Notes under the pieces: generated by a model
Database searches by the model: none
Told to the model about the DNA's origin: nothing
The model's input: the letters and a program-made list of their open reading frames with translations, nothing else
Position numbers and translations under genes: made by a program
Assembly: GCA_030248215.1 (NCBI GenBank)
Contig: JASANG010000274.1
Location: forward strand, 80,898-144,897
Length of the DNA: 64,000 bases
Source of the DNA: Enoplolaimus lenunculus
Taxonomy: Eukaryota; Nematoda; Enoplea; Enoplida; Thoracostomopsidae
Direction: 5' to 3'
Part shown: positions 1-11,831 of the stretch, piece by piece
How the letters are laid out: every line of letters starts with the position of its first letter
How positions within the stretch are numbered: position 1 is the stretch's first letter

Positions 1-997
1 TCCGCTGAAAAAAGAACCTAAAATTTTTCAGTCGCTATGAATTTGTTCAAATATAACCTGCAAACAACAGAAAAAATTAGTGTACTGCATTTTATTGTCA
101 AGTTATCTGTGTTGCCGATATTGCAATCATTTTTGCTTGTAATTTGTAAAATATGCCTTACTAATAAAAAATAGTATTGTTAAATTCTACTTTTTCGGCA
201 ACATTGGATGCTAAGCGCTCAGACATCTATATAGGTGACCCTCATAGGCAATGGTAATCAAAATTAGGTGGGATTCCGTGGTACAAAATGTACCGGCACG
301 GGTTGCGTCGTAGTATCCTGATCACTTTTGACCGGTGGATGATATCGAATGTAGGTAAATATAGCACGTTTCTAAACGTCTTAATTTTTAAGAATGTAAG
401 ATTTTAATTATGTTTGGAATTTTGTCTTTTACAAATTCATACCCCGAATAATTAGGGAGGTTAATCCAAAAAACGCAACACGTGCTGAGTACATTTAATT
501 GACATAGGTTGTACCCCGTTACACACTCTTGTCTAAGAGCATGAATTATTCAGTCTTGGTATAAAGCTATTGAAAAAGACTATTAAAAATATGAATACTT
601 ACGCCGGCCGATCCTTGCTATGATGGAAGTCACATTGGTCCGCGTGTATCTGAGCTCGACGTGCCATTTTCTTATTCCAACGTAAATAATTCATAGATTT
701 CGCAGGAACCTAGGACTCAAATTATGAAACGAAATACAATTTAGGCGACTTCATAACGCTATACGAGTTTAGGACAAATAATCTTGAAGTGCAGTAAAAT
801 TTATGCATGAATGGTAATTTCAAATACGTACGTACGCTTAACAGCACACACAGTGTTGGAGCGGCACGGGCATCTGTTTGTCGTTGAAGGTCTTCGGCTC
901 TCAAAGAAGCTGCACTGAACAATATATATTTGGTGGAACATGATAAATAATCTTATGTTTATATGGTTTGCTTTATGTTTTGTTTTGTGCTCTAAAC
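1..997. other. no gene seen
   Basis: Plain AT-rich sequence. I see no convincing coding exon, RNA gene or repeat structure. The short open frames on both strands have no recognisable domain and no splice-site context. Confidence 0.5.
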
Positions 998-1108
998 CTA
1001 TATAAAATTCCCGGGCCAGGGCCCACGCAGGACGGTCCCGGGCCAATTGAGATAGGCCCGGAGCGGGTCCGGGTCCTCAAAACCGGGCCGGTTCCAACCC
1101 TGGAACAC
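998..1108. repeat. GC-rich GGGCCCGG repeat fragment
   Basis: About 110 bases of GGGCCCGG-like words in AT-rich surroundings. Related words recur at 39530-39600 and 43125-43205, both beside an AAATAACGTGCTGG word, so this is a dispersed repeat and not a CpG island promoter. No terminal repeats were resolved. Confidence 0.45.
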
Positions 1109-1353
1109 AAGTCAGTAATACGTTTTCAAACACTGATTGAAAAATGTATACGATAGTCTATAGCTTTGGATGCACTGTTTGCAAAAATTGCACAAATCTG
1201 TACACAGTTGGGAATATCGACATAACAAAAATCCTAGTAAAGTTGTGTAAGACGTTAGCCATGCAAAGATTGTTGTCTACAGCTACCATGAACGTCCTGT
1301 GTTTTAGCTCACGATGAATCCAGAATTATATCTCGAAAATGTATAATCTATAG

Positions 1354-1701
1354 ATGTGCCAATTTTTTCGATTGAGTACGGAGAAGTATGAAAATTTTAT
1401 AATTTCTGAAGCCAAGGATGTTATTTTAAGACCTGTTAAACGTAATTTTGTTGTCTCTCCGAAAATTAGGGAATATACTAAACTTATTCCTCTATGGTTC
1501 TTAGCCGTTGTTTTCATGTTGGCGTTTGCCATGAACTTACAAATCTTCGGTATTTATTGTGTTCATCCTCTAACAAAGCTGCTTTATCTGGCGAGATTCC
1601 GAGCGATTGAATTAGTCTGTTGGACGGTATCACAAACGAATTTTGATGTACAGCAGAAGCTGAAAAGTGTAGAACAAAGTTTTATAAGCAAATACAAGTA
1701 A
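1354..1701 (+). CDS. open frame of 115 codons, unknown, doubtful
   Basis: This frame runs from ATG to stop without introns. It contains one strongly hydrophobic stretch near residues 48-72 (around PLWFLAVVFMLAFAMN) that could span a membrane. I recognise no domain. It is longer than most chance frames in this AT-rich DNA, but nothing else supports it: no neighbouring exon, no repeat copy, no clear splice sites. It could be an exon of an unidentified gene or chance. Confidence 0.18.
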   Translation: MCQFFRLSTEKYENFIISEAKDVILRPVKRNFVVSPKIREYTKLIPLWFLAVVFMLAFAMNLQIFGIYCVHPLTKLLYLARFRAIELVCWTVSQTNFDVQQKLKSVEQSFISKYK

Positions 1702-1711
1702 AATATGAGTT

Positions 1712-1935
1712 GCTCTGCAATTCTCTGTGCCGCGCGGCGCCACTCACAGCCGTTTGCCACGCATCACGCCGCACGGCGCTACAGGCGGTCATTCGCTATC
1801 GCTCGACGCACTGCGGCGGTATTCGCCGCCGCACGCAACTGCGGGTGTCGCGAGGCGCTGGCTGTGTCATAAAAATTATTTTGAACCTGACGGGCGTCGG
1901 TGTGCGGTTGCGCGTGACGCCGCGCCGCGCATGAG
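1712..1935. repeat. CpG-rich repeat block
   Basis: A sharply bounded block of roughly 220 bases, dense in CGC and GCG words, including GCCGCGCGGCGCC. A near-identical word (GTCGCGCGGCGCC) occurs in the terminal-repeat element at 5101-5280, so I read this as a repeat and not a promoter. It runs into a TAAGCC-family element at about 1925-2015. Confidence 0.45.
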
Positions 1936-2015
1936 CTTAGGCGTAGGCTTAGGAATATGCTTATACTACTGTTTTGGATCTGTTCTATACATAGGCCAGG
2001 ATAATTGTCCACCAT
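1925..2015. mobile_element. TAAGCC-family element, fragment
   Basis: It contains the family's GGCTTAGGAATATGCTTATA stretch followed by a CTGTTCTATACAT end, as in the copies at 55590-55765 and 57290-57440. Only one terminus is clear here. Confidence 0.45.
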
Positions 2016-2242
2016 AAGCTGAGTTCATTACCAAGTCACTGAGCTAAAGCATCCAGGCTAGCTTAGCAAACATTGCTGGCATTTTCAAACATGTCATATG
2101 ATATTGACACTTGACAAACATTTCGAATATCAAATGATATTGCGGTTATGTATGTAGTATAAACTATGAATGTCAAATCAGGATACCAGGCAACTGAAAT
2201 ATTTTGAATTTGATAGGGCACTAACGTGGAAACAAAATGTTA

Positions 2243-2330
2243 CTCGTTATATTGCAATGGGGACAAACGTGTTCCAGGTTGCGAGTTGCTCTTGTTAATA
2301 ACGTGAACACTCAAAGGATAGCGAATGTGA
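2243..2330. repeat. GGGACAAA...AACGTGA terminal-repeat fragment
   Basis: GGGGACAAACGTGTTCCAGG followed by TAATAACGTGAACACTC resembles the inverted termini of the element at 18787-19103. Only one end is obvious, so this is probably a decayed copy. Confidence 0.3.
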
Positions 2331-2931
2331 CTTATTTCAAATGTTTTAACAATAGACGCCGCCCAAAATGTGGTACTTAATAGTCAGTTTATTAAACGAA
2401 AATTCGACGTTCGGTTCGAAATACCAGTCTACAAACAAATTCCGGTATAATTTTATGAACACGAGATTACGATATAATTTGTGCTGGGGCCCTGGGGCCC
2501 CCAACAATGAGCAGCATCGACCACCAGTTTAGTAATAATATTTCAATGACTACTGCCACATCTGCGTATGTGGTAAATCTGCTCTCAGACAGTTTCGTTC
2601 ACAACGCAAAATTTAGAAGACTTTTATCAACAATTGACTACAAATGATAAACCTATTTTGTAATATATTTAAACACAGATTGTATAGAAAAATGTAACGT
2701 TTACCGTAGTTTTCGGCTGTATAAGCGAAAAGCAATAGAACCTGAGATAGCAAAAAATTGAATTTAATACTCCAAGCCATTTCAATTAAAATGGTAAAAT
2801 ATTAAATTTTAGTTAAACAATGTTGAGACCTCGAAGAATATTTAACAAGCTATTTAGGATATTACTTAAGTCGTATCAGCATTATTACAAGGCAGTTGTT
2901 GTTGAATTTTTTCAAACCTATTATACTACTA

Positions 2932-3105
2932 AAGTGACCCGAATGGGGATGGGGTATAGTAATAAAAGTTCAGGGTCCCTATTTTGAGTCTGAATCAATA
3001 AGAGTATTTCCCTAATTAGAGCTCGATAATAGATGGCTGAAAACTTATATATAGTTCCAACTAAAGTTCGGTAGGAATTCGATAAGTTACTCAAAGTGTA
3101 CAACC
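2932..3105. repeat. AGTGACCCGAAT repeat, partial copy
   Basis: It starts AAGTGACCCGAATGGGG and continues with a TTTTGAGTCTGAATCAAT stretch. The reverse complement of 30100-30198 carries the same two blocks in the same order, so both belong to one family. This copy is truncated. Confidence 0.45.
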
Positions 3106-3115
3106 TATATTCATT

Positions 3116-3282
3116 CGCGCCCGTAGCCAAGGGGGAACCATAGGGGGCTCAGCACCCGCCTGCAAAATTTTGGCCCCCTTACAGAGCTTTCAACCTTACT
3201 TGTAACTTATTGAAAACTCTTGAATGCCCCTCCTGAAAAATTTTTAGCCTCCCCCCAGCAAGATGAGTTGGCTACGGGCCTG
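3116..3282. mobile_element. hAT-type MITE, GCCCGTAGCC family
   Basis: A 167-bp non-autonomous DNA transposon. Its ends are inverted repeats (CGCGCCCGTAGCC at the left, GGCTACGGGCCTG at the right). It is flanked by a perfect 8-bp direct repeat TATTCATT at 3108-3115 and 3283-3290. An 8-bp duplication and CAGGCCC-like termini are typical of the hAT superfamily. There is no coding capacity. Relatives lie at 4011-4375, 31026-31178 and 61128-61291. Confidence 0.88.
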
Positions 3283-4010
3283 TATTCATTCTCATGTAAG
3301 CATACTGAAGTCTTATGTATTTTCCTGACGTAATGAACATAAACTATAGAAAATGGCTAATCATTGAACCTTTGTTGAACATAGATAACAGTCCGGAACC
3401 GAGTTGCGAGAGGGAGTACGCCAGTACGCTTTGTAGAAACGAAATATATATCAGTCACCTTCTCTTTATACGTGTCGAAATATTGAATTTTTTCACTGGA
3501 AATTGTTTTGACGCTGTGAAATCAAGATTTTCTACTGTAGACCATAATTTATACGTGAAAATTCATCAACACAAAACAGTAGTGGCTTGATGTTTTCTGC
3601 CTGAGACGCAAAAGCCAAAAACTGATAATATATACTTTGCAGTATTCATAATTATTACGTTTTTACACTAAAATAATTGATCTTTTAACGAAAACCTGCA
3701 CCTATTTTGTCATTGAAGTGTGTTCTGATTGATAAATGCACAATCGTTTATTAAACCTAATTTTATTGCTATCATTAAGCATATATAAGTTGCAATTTTA
3801 CCATCTGCTTCGTATCCTTGAGAAACTTTATGCACTTTAACTCTAAAAACGTCAGTTTATTCGTTGAAAACGACAAAAACGCGATGTAATTCTAACAAAT
3901 TTGACACATTATTTGCAGTATTTACAATGTTAAAAAATAACAAAGTTGATTAATATCGCGCCACAAAAGTTTAATTTTTAAACCACTACAAAAGCCGCAC
4001 ATCATCTAAA
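3283..4010. other. no gene seen
   Basis: AT-rich spacer. It holds one 91-codon open frame (3315-3590, plus) with no recognisable domain. I see no splice-flanked coding segment. Confidence 0.45.
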
Positions 4011-4375
4011 CGGACCCGTAGGCAAGGGGGCCAATGTAAAGAACAGGGGCGGAACAGTATTATAAGCATATTCCTAAGCCTAAGCTAAACGTAAGCGTAA
4101 GAATGAGCATATTCCTAACCTAAGCCTAAGCCTAAGCCTAAAGCCAAGCAAAAAATTGTCTAAAGCTTAAGCTTACTCTATTGTAGTCCCACGAAAAACT
4201 CTCCGCCTCTGATCTTTAACATGTTCCGCCAAGGGGGGCAGGGGGAGCTCAGCCTCCTGGTAAATTTTGGACCCCCCTAGAAAGTTTTTAACCTTGCTTG
4301 TAACTCATTGAAAACCCTTGAATGCCCATCCTGAAAATTTTTTAGCCCCCCTACAAGGAGCTGGCTACGAGCCTA
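4011..4375. mobile_element. hAT-type MITE, GCCCGTAGCC family, interrupted
   Basis: Same family as 3116-3282. Left end is CGGACCCGTAGGCAAGG and right end is CTGGCTACGAGCCTA. The flanking 8-bp direct repeat is perfect (CATCTAAA at 4003-4010 and 4376-4383). It is about twice the length of its relatives because another element lies inside it (4030-4225). Confidence 0.87.
4030..4225. mobile_element. TAAGCC-family element nested in a MITE
   Basis: It begins CCAATGTAAAGAACAGGGGC and ends CTCTGATCTTTAACATG. The ends are imperfect inverted repeats (consensus ATGTAxAGAxCAGGGGCGGA), again hAT-like. The body is a run of CCTAAG/TAAGCC hexamers. The host element continues on both sides, so this insertion is the younger event. 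Related pieces lie at 1925-2015, 19850-20015, 38105-38215, 49240-49350, 55590-55765 and 57290-57440. Confidence 0.65.
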
Positions 4376-4383
4376 CATCTAAA

Positions 4384-5100
4384 ATCACGAGATTATTACT
4401 CTGCACTCACGGATGTACAGTTGACTGCACCTTGTTTGCAAAACAAAGTATTTATTTGTTGGAAAATATAATATAAAATTTTTAGTTACACTGGCCTTGT
4501 TTAAAACATGTCTACAGATTAATTATCGCCTCTGCGTCTAGAATTATCACTGCTTTTAAAGCGTTACTCGAATTTTGCAAAAAAAAAACTTCCTGAAAGA
4601 CACGTGATCAAATCTACTGTTTTTCAGTAATTTCTGAATTTGAGGATTCTTACGTATTCACGAATACTTTTTATATTTTGAAATTTTATCGTTTAAAATT
4701 ATGAATTACACCAAAGACGCCAAAGTTTTTTGAAACCAGTGCTGAATGCATAGGCATCTTGTAAACGTTTTAGCTTTAAAACAAATTGTGAGTTTCAGAT
4801 AAACAATTTACATTTGTAAAATATTCTGCGCGGCATCTCGGATGGCATATGGTATCGTGCTTCCAGTACTAAATCCGTTAAGCGTATGTTTTTGATGGAT
4901 GAACTGAACAGACTCGCAAACATAGACCATAGTTTCAGAGTTTTAAGTGGCTCTGTAACCCAATCACAAATTTATAGCACTATGATATGATTCAAGAAAA
5001 TGAAAGAAATTGTGTTCTGCTTAATAATTTGATATCGAAAACAGAAACATAGCACAAATTTAAATTCAACAACCACAGTTTTTTGGATCAATGAAACTTT
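4384..5100. other. no gene seen
   Basis: AT-rich spacer with only short meaningless frames. Confidence 0.45.
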
Positions 5101-5280
5101 TAAGGGTTGCGCTATACTTGTCGCGCGGCGCCGTCCGGCTCCGTCCGTCACTACACGGTATTGTACGTGACTTATCTGCATACGATACCGCACGGCGATG
5201 AACGGCGCCGTACGGCGACGAACGGCGTCATACGGGTAACGGACGGTGCCGTACGTCAACAAAAGTGCAGCGCAACCCTT
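5101..5280. mobile_element. CpG-rich element with TAAGGGTTGCGCT ends
   Basis: The ends are perfect 13-bp inverted repeats (TAAGGGTTGCGCT and AGCGCAACCCTTA). The 150-bp interior is dense in CGTACGGCG/ACGGCG words. I could not identify a clear target duplication. It has no coding capacity. The interior shares words with the block at 1712-1935. Confidence 0.6.
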
Positions 5281-5642
5281 ACTCCCATAACGAAGAAGAC
5301 AAACTTTTATTTATAAACTTAATCATTGAATGCATGCAGGAAATATCCGACACTTTAGATGTGTTTTAGAATTGAAAAGCTGTTTGAAAATGTTTTAGGT
5401 GTTGAAAATGTCTGTTTGGAAGATATTTTCGTCACGTGTACTGATAAATGAAATCTGTATCGGAAAATTTTAATTAATTCCGACATTTATCAGTTCACTG
5501 TTAGTTTATTGGCTTTATAACCATAAACGGTAACTAGTAATCATGGCTCTCTAATATTAGAAGATAAGCGACCACAAATATGACTAAAGGATTGGGGTGA
5601 TATGACGTCTCGTTGATTACGGTATATATGGTTTGCAAGAAT

Positions 5643-6335
5643 TTAAGAAACAATACAATTTGATCGACTATTCAGCGATTTCAGTTTTCGCCTGTCGCCA
5701 ATTTTAGTAGTTTCGTGTCTTCTGTGTTTGTTGTACTCATTCTGATTTCGATACTTGTCTGCAATGTAAGATGATATCACAGGCACTACGCTGTAATTTT
5801 GCCTTCTATCCTTTGAATAACAAAAAACATCGCGTCTATTACATCGACAATCAGCAACGCAATCGCCTCTCACTTTTAGTCGGCCGTTTTGTAGGCCTGG
5901 CTTAACTTCAAAGACAGGAAGTTCCGAGTCGTTAAAGTTGAGTTCTTCGTCACTTGAGTCGCTTGAAATTGAACTGTATGAGTTGTCACTGCTCCAACTG
6001 TGACTTTGTATATCTCGACGATGTCTCCGGAGGCCCTGATAACGTCGTTTTGAATGCGGATCGCAGCTGGTTTCGTTGTGACAGCAACACGGAAGTAGTA
6101 GCTGCCGCGTGTCAAAAGTGTCTCCACAAGCTGTTGCGTCTGCAGTTGTTGTTATTTGGCAGCAATCACAACTTCGCGTTGGTTGATGTTCGCACTGGTG
6201 CTGTTGCTGTTGGTGTAATTGACACACGTTTTGACAGATATGTCGCTTGCACGTTAACTGATCGACTCGAAAGAGTTGGTGATGTATTGATCTGTTTGCG
6301 TAACAATGCAAACTGTTGTTGCTTTTGTTGTTGTT

Positions 6336-6367
<32 letters not shown>

Positions 6368-6441
6368 AGCAGTTGTTGTTGTTGTTGTTGTCGTTGTTGT
6401 TATTGTTGTAGCAGTTGTTGTTGTTGTTGTTGTTGTAGCAG

Positions 6442-6482
<41 letters not shown>

Positions 6483-6495
6483 ATTGTTGTAGCAG

Positions 6496-6532
<37 letters not shown>

Positions 6533-6579
6533 CGTTGTTGTTATTGTTGTAGCAGTTGTTGTTGTTGTTGTTGTAGCAG

Positions 6580-6614
<35 letters not shown>

Positions 6615-6762
6615 ATTGTTGTAGCAGTTGTTGTTGTTGTTGTTGTAGCAGTTGTTGTTGTTGTTGTTGTTGTTGTTGTTATTATTGTTGTAGCAGTTGT
6701 TGTTGTTGTTGTTGTTGTTGTTGTTATTGTTGTAGCAGTTGTTGTTGTTGTTGTTGTAGCAG

Positions 6763-6857
<95 letters not shown>

Positions 6858-8950
6858 GCTGCTGCTGCTGTTGTTGTTGTTGCTGTTTTTGTTGCTGTTA
6901 TTGTTGTTGTAGCTGCTGTTATTATTATCATTATTTTTGTTATTGTTGTTATTATTGCGGCGGCTGCTGCTGTTGTTGTTTTTACAGTTGATCTGAAGTT
7001 TCGATTGCCATTGTTCTGACCGTGGCGACGCCAGTCTTTGATCGAGACAATCAAATTGCGATGAACTACAGTGACAATAATTGCAGCAACAAGGAGCATA
7101 CGTATATCGGCACATTTGGTTCTGGTTTTTGGTCGATTCGGCATGACTTTGAATACAATGACTAGGCGACTGATTTGGCGAAGAACAAACCTGTAGCTTC
7201 TCAAGTGCTTTGTTGTCTCCAAAAGCATCTATGGCATTTGAAGTAACACAATTTACAACCGAATTGTGGCAACGTGTAGGCGAATAATTTTGAAGTAGAC
7301 GCGGAGATTGAATTGTTTCTGTTCTGTAGTGACTGATGGTGGCGATATTATTGTCAAATTGACACATTTGATCATGTTTGATCCGGCGATAGCAACTGTG
7401 GCAAATTTTCGGTTCAACGTTTATGTTGGAACTGTGGTGATTTCCTTTAGGTGTTCTGTCAAAATGTTGGCCGTTGAGTGAATCTGTTATATTGTCGTCT
7501 GTTTGAAACTGTGCTAATTGTTCAAATTTCAACAGTTTATGGGATTCGCTGCAGGATGCCGAACCGCAAATTTGGTCCCAGTACGCAATACGAAGTTCAT
7601 CCGGCGAAATACTACTGTGTGAAGAGTCATGAGAAACTGTACTGCCAGTAACGAATGAATCACTGTCATAAATTTGATAATCGCTCTCAATATTTTGAAG
7701 TGACATTTTCTCAAGTTCAGATGTAAGTCCAAACGAACAAGCAATTAGCATTGAATGCCGTGGTTTTGTCGTTTTGTAGTGTTGAGGTGTATCGCATAGG
7801 CGGTTAATCATTTGTTCATTTGTTGACAACGCTACATCTTCGTTCATTGGTCCAATTTGTGATTTTAACTGAACCGTGATTGGTTCTTTGTGGCGTGACG
7901 ATTTTGTTCCAGATATCACATGCTTGTTCATTGGTTTATCGAAATCGTTGTAAAATCTGGAGCTTTCGGTTACCTTCTGCTGGTTTCGATCGGTAAACTG
8001 TCTCGAATTGAACGGTTTTGAAGTAACGAAGCTGGTGACAAGGTTCTCGTGTTTATCGTTTCCCTGAAATTCTAATATTGATTGATACTCCAATGTAGGA
8101 CGGTTTCGTATGACTGATCGGCGGTTTTGTAACATCGAGCCGCGTGACGGATAAGAATCTATTCCAGATACCGTGTTGAAACCGACCTTAAAACAAAAAA
8201 TTTCCTAGAAATTAAAGCTATTGCCTAAAACTATGTGAAAAAACTTCAGAAAATACAATAAAAGGTCATAAAAACCATTTTGTATTTCTTTACACGAAGG
8301 ACTTGGTTTATTAATATTAACTTAAAATTTTTACCGATATCTTAAAAGTAAAACTTCAATATATATTAATAAAAACTACAATTGATGTCTTATATTGATA
8401 ACTTGGAACAAAACTCTAACCTTATATACATATTACGGTATGGTCAAGCTTTAACTGATTCAAAATTGATTCTGTCAGAAAATATAAATTTATGTAACAC
8501 TTATTCTCAATAATAAGTTGCCTTTGAAGAAAAACTTTCATATAACCCGACCACATAGACCCGGAATTTTAAAGTAAAAATGTCGGGTAGAATTGTAGTG
8601 GTCGGACCTGGAAATAACTCTTCAACTTACCGTAGAAGCTTCATCAGAAATCCATGCATATTCATCTTGAGCACAGCCACTGTCGTTATCTGAGGACGAA
8701 AGGTAGAAATATTTTGTTTCGTTTGCAGTGTGAAATTTCACATTTTTCGTGTTTAAATTTCCTGAGCAACAGTTCAATGAAGATATTTTTTGCCGTTCAG
8801 TCAAGCCCAATTGATACGATGTGCTTGCTGAACTGTGACGGTTACCATCAAAATAGTTCAAGTGTGGCGGTATTGTTGACTTGCAGTTGTGTGACAACGG
8901 TGAAGTCCTGAAATGGTGGGCGTTTTCGTAGTGTTTCGATTTTGTGGTAT
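5643..8950 (-). CDS. Asn-rich protein with C-terminal CaaX-type motif (3' part of gene)
   Basis: Two minus-strand exons are supported. One is 8950-8631, with an acceptor after GTTTTAG and a GTAAGT donor. The last is 8186-5643, with its acceptor after GTTTTAAG. They join in phase 0, and the last exon alone gives about 847 codons. The upstream exon opens at codon position 2, so more exons must lie upstream; I could not find them. The protein is Ser/Asn/Gln/His-rich and looks disordered. In the middle is a block of some 250 residues of Asn runs broken by Cys-Tyr pairs. It is followed by a Cys/His-rich stretch, an acidic serine stretch (SISSDSSDEE), a basic tail and the end CIVS, which fits a prenylation (CaaX) box. 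No known domain was recognised. The flanking parts have mixed composition and stay open for long stretches outside the repeat, which supports real coding. The function is unknown. Confidence 0.72.
6301..6912. repeat. GTT trinucleotide repeat with interspersed GTAGCA
   Basis: About 600 bp of nearly pure (GTT)n on the plus strand, broken at intervals by TATTGTTGTAGCAGTTG blocks. On the minus strand it encodes Asn runs with Cys-Tyr pairs, in frame with the gene at 5643-8950. The interruptions are spaced in whole codons. Such a tract is expected to vary in length between individuals. Confidence 0.95.
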
Positions 8951-9891
8951 CTAAAACAATTCAGGAAACTAATGACGACATCTGACTAGAAATCTGCTTG
9001 AGGTATCACGTGTAAATAATTAAAGAATGAGGATGGCTGTAAACTCTCCAGCTCATGAAGCAGAAATATTTTAGCGACATTTCATGTCGGTGAATATTCA
9101 AATTACATCTGGTTTGCGGTCGCGACGTTTGTGCAGTTCTAAACTGCATGTTTATTAACCAATTGTAATAATTGGCTCTTGACATAGATTACCGTTACTA
9201 CATGTCGCTCGTCACTACGATTTAATCTTGCAGTATATATGTATACATGTACATATCTGTAAATATTTAATATAATGATAACTTACGCCTTTTAATTTGA
9301 AGTTTAGCGTTGAACGATGACGGCTGTAGACTAATTTAGAATTGAAACTTTCAACTTCTAAAAACTCAAATCTTATGCACAAATGGGGCCTGAATAACCA
9401 TATCCTGCTCTCGCAATTATATGGTCGTTTGAAATTTTTTGGTTGCTTTTACGTTCGACTAAATCTAGGGTCTATATTCTCAAATGTGTATAGCTACTAT
9501 CGTCAGTTAGTAATACGCTTCAAAATCACTTATTGCAGTTGTTGAACTTAAAATTGGTACACGAGTAAAGCAAATCATTTGCGAAAAATGTACTGAATTT
9601 TAAGCATCAGCATCCACTTGTTTGAAAATTACAAGACCTATCACCAACTGATGATACACAAACTTCAGAATACGGGCCCAGAATCCAAACCTATATATTC
9701 ACTACTGTCACCGTTAACATTATAACTTCACGAAACAAAGCATCATTTAGAAGCGTAGCTAGGATTTACAACAGGGTACAGTAGGTTTAAGAAATTCGAA
9801 AGATTTTTCAAATATACCTTTGAGTTAAAACCTACAACCTCTTAGAAAAACATAACAAATGGATGTTTACCCCATAGGCCTCCATGGACAG
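8951..9891. other. no gene confirmed
   Basis: Upstream exons of the Asn-rich gene should lie in this direction, but I cannot point to one with confidence. Confidence 0.4.
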
Positions 9892-10291
9892 CAGAATGCA
9901 ACCGGAATTCCGCTTCCGTTGGGGAAATTCAACATTTTTCACTACTCGGTTCACGTAATAAATCCGGTATTTTTTTCATTAGAAGTTTCTGGTATTTTCG
10001 GTATTGAATATGGCATATTATAACTTATTTTTCCAAAATTGCTTAAGTGTTTATTGCCAAAATTTTCTATTTGTACCATACGTCATATAATTTATCATAC
10101 GTTTTCACCTACTGCATTTGTTTCAGGATTTTGGCATTCTAAATGGTGTGTTTACACCATTAGAAGCGATAAAATAGCGTCAAAAATGAATTTTTCGGTA
10201 ACAAGTATATATATATTCTGTCTTCCGGTTCCGGTATTTTTTCAATTTTCCAGTCCCGGTTTCGGTATTTTGTAATTCCGGTTGCACTCTG
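9892..10291. mobile_element. hAT-type MITE, TTCCGG family (older copy)
   Basis: A 400-bp element beginning CAGAATGCAACCGGAATTCC and ending AATTCCGGTTGCACTCTG. The flanking 8-mers are ATGGACAG (9884-9891) and GTGGACAG (10292-10299), a 7/8 match. The terminal and TTCCGG words are degraded relative to the copies at 36693 and 46077, so it is older. No coding capacity. Confidence 0.8.
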
Positions 10292-10299
10292 GTGGACAG

Positions 10300-11421
10300 A
10301 TATTCCTTTGAGCAGGAGACGTAACACTTTTGTGGCAATGCAAACACAACGTACCGTATGTCATCGCTTTATCAGGATCCTCATAAATATGCACGGAATC
10401 TGTATCAGGCATAACATACATATTAGGTGTAAGTTAAAATAATTGTTTTTCTGTAAAATAAAAATTAATTTCTGGGCACTTTGTATTTCCCCCTATAAGG
10501 AAAGCTCAAGGCCTACAAAGAAAAACTTTCTTTATTTGTGCTCTCGAAGGGATTACGGCCCCTGAACACTACTCCAATTCTGGCCGTCCTAAGCGGCATG
10601 GGGACTATCGCTCTCCAAGCCCCCATACTAAGCACGTCGTTATTGGAAAATTTAAAATTTCTAACAAATTACTGTTAGACTGTGTTTTTGTGGTTCTAGT
10701 ATGAGAGCAGCTTAGTGCGGGGGTAGAGGGCGGCAGCCGCGCATCCTGCTTACGGCCTCTTAAAATGAAAAAGTTCAATGATTGAGCCCCCTGAATAGAA
10801 AAAAAGTGTCCCTACTATACCACATTGTGCTATAATACTCTAACAGTATACGGACCACTTTAAATGACAATGTTTAGTTGCACGCATATGATACAATGAA
10901 AAACGTTCTGTTTTCGAACGATCTGACACCGATGCTTTTGAATGAAAGTACAAAACATTCGCAACTACGGGTGGTGGATCGAGCCAAGAAATTCTAGACA
11001 GCATGTAAAGATATTAATGTCTAGAGAATCTTTCTTGTCGTTTTTGATAACCTTCTCGCTCCTCTACAAATAATTCCTACTTATAACAGCGTGTTCATAA
11101 TGAATCCGATTTAAAAAGAAGACAACACTTGCTTGCACGGCAATAATAGGGTGTGCAACAGGCGCTATATTTGAATACCACTCACTGTAGGCTTAAAATT
11201 ACTGTCAACGTCATGCTACCTCTGCGGCATGCAAATATGACTTGACTCTAAAACAAATTTGATTCAAAATTTCGCTGATATCAAACTTGATCCAAAAGTA
11301 AAATTTGGTCCAGAGAATCAAATTTAGCTTCACTTTTGTGGTGGGGGTGGTGGTGGTAGACCCTAGCTTAGCAAACTGTAATTTCCGTCACAGTTTTTGC
11401 AGTACGCGTTGCATTTGCAAT
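10300..11421. other. no gene seen
   Basis: Spacer. I see no splice-flanked coding segment or clear element ends. Confidence 0.45.
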
Positions 11422-11831
11422 CAAGGTGCAACCGGAATTCCGGTTCCGGCATTTTTTCGCCTTCCGGTTCCGGTAAATTGTTAAAGAAATTAGAATTCAA
11501 GTATTAAAATTTGGTCGGTGGAAATTAAGATATTTTACTACAAATGACGTTATAAGTTAAACAATTTTATTTGTATAGTATGTAAACCTTGACAATTGAA
11601 GAAAATAAACCGTCGAAGGTAAATTTTGCTTCTGTGGATAATGAAAATCTAAAATACAGCAGATAGAGTGAATATTTATCTTCAATTAAGGTTATTTCAC
11701 CAATAATATTGCGAAAAAGAAAATAAAAATGAATTTTTTGGTGTCATGTATTTTTCATTTTCCGGTTTCGTTTCCGGTAATTTTTTTCAAATTCCGGTTC
11801 CCATTCCGGTTCCAGTAAATTGTAATTCCGG
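11422..11831. mobile_element. hAT-type MITE, TTCCGG family
   Basis: It begins CAAGGTGCAACCGGAATTCC and ends AATTCCGGTTGCACCCTG, with TTCCGG words next to both ends. The flanking 8-mers TTTGCAAT and CTTACAAT match at six of eight positions, so it is a fairly old insertion. Confidence 0.78.

Noticed and set aside
5954-7228. Long frames coding poly-Cys, poly-Val and poly-Thr over the GTT repeat
   Set aside because: They are translations of the trinucleotide repeat in the other frames. Only the minus-strand Asn frame continues into long mixed-composition coding sequence with splice sites.
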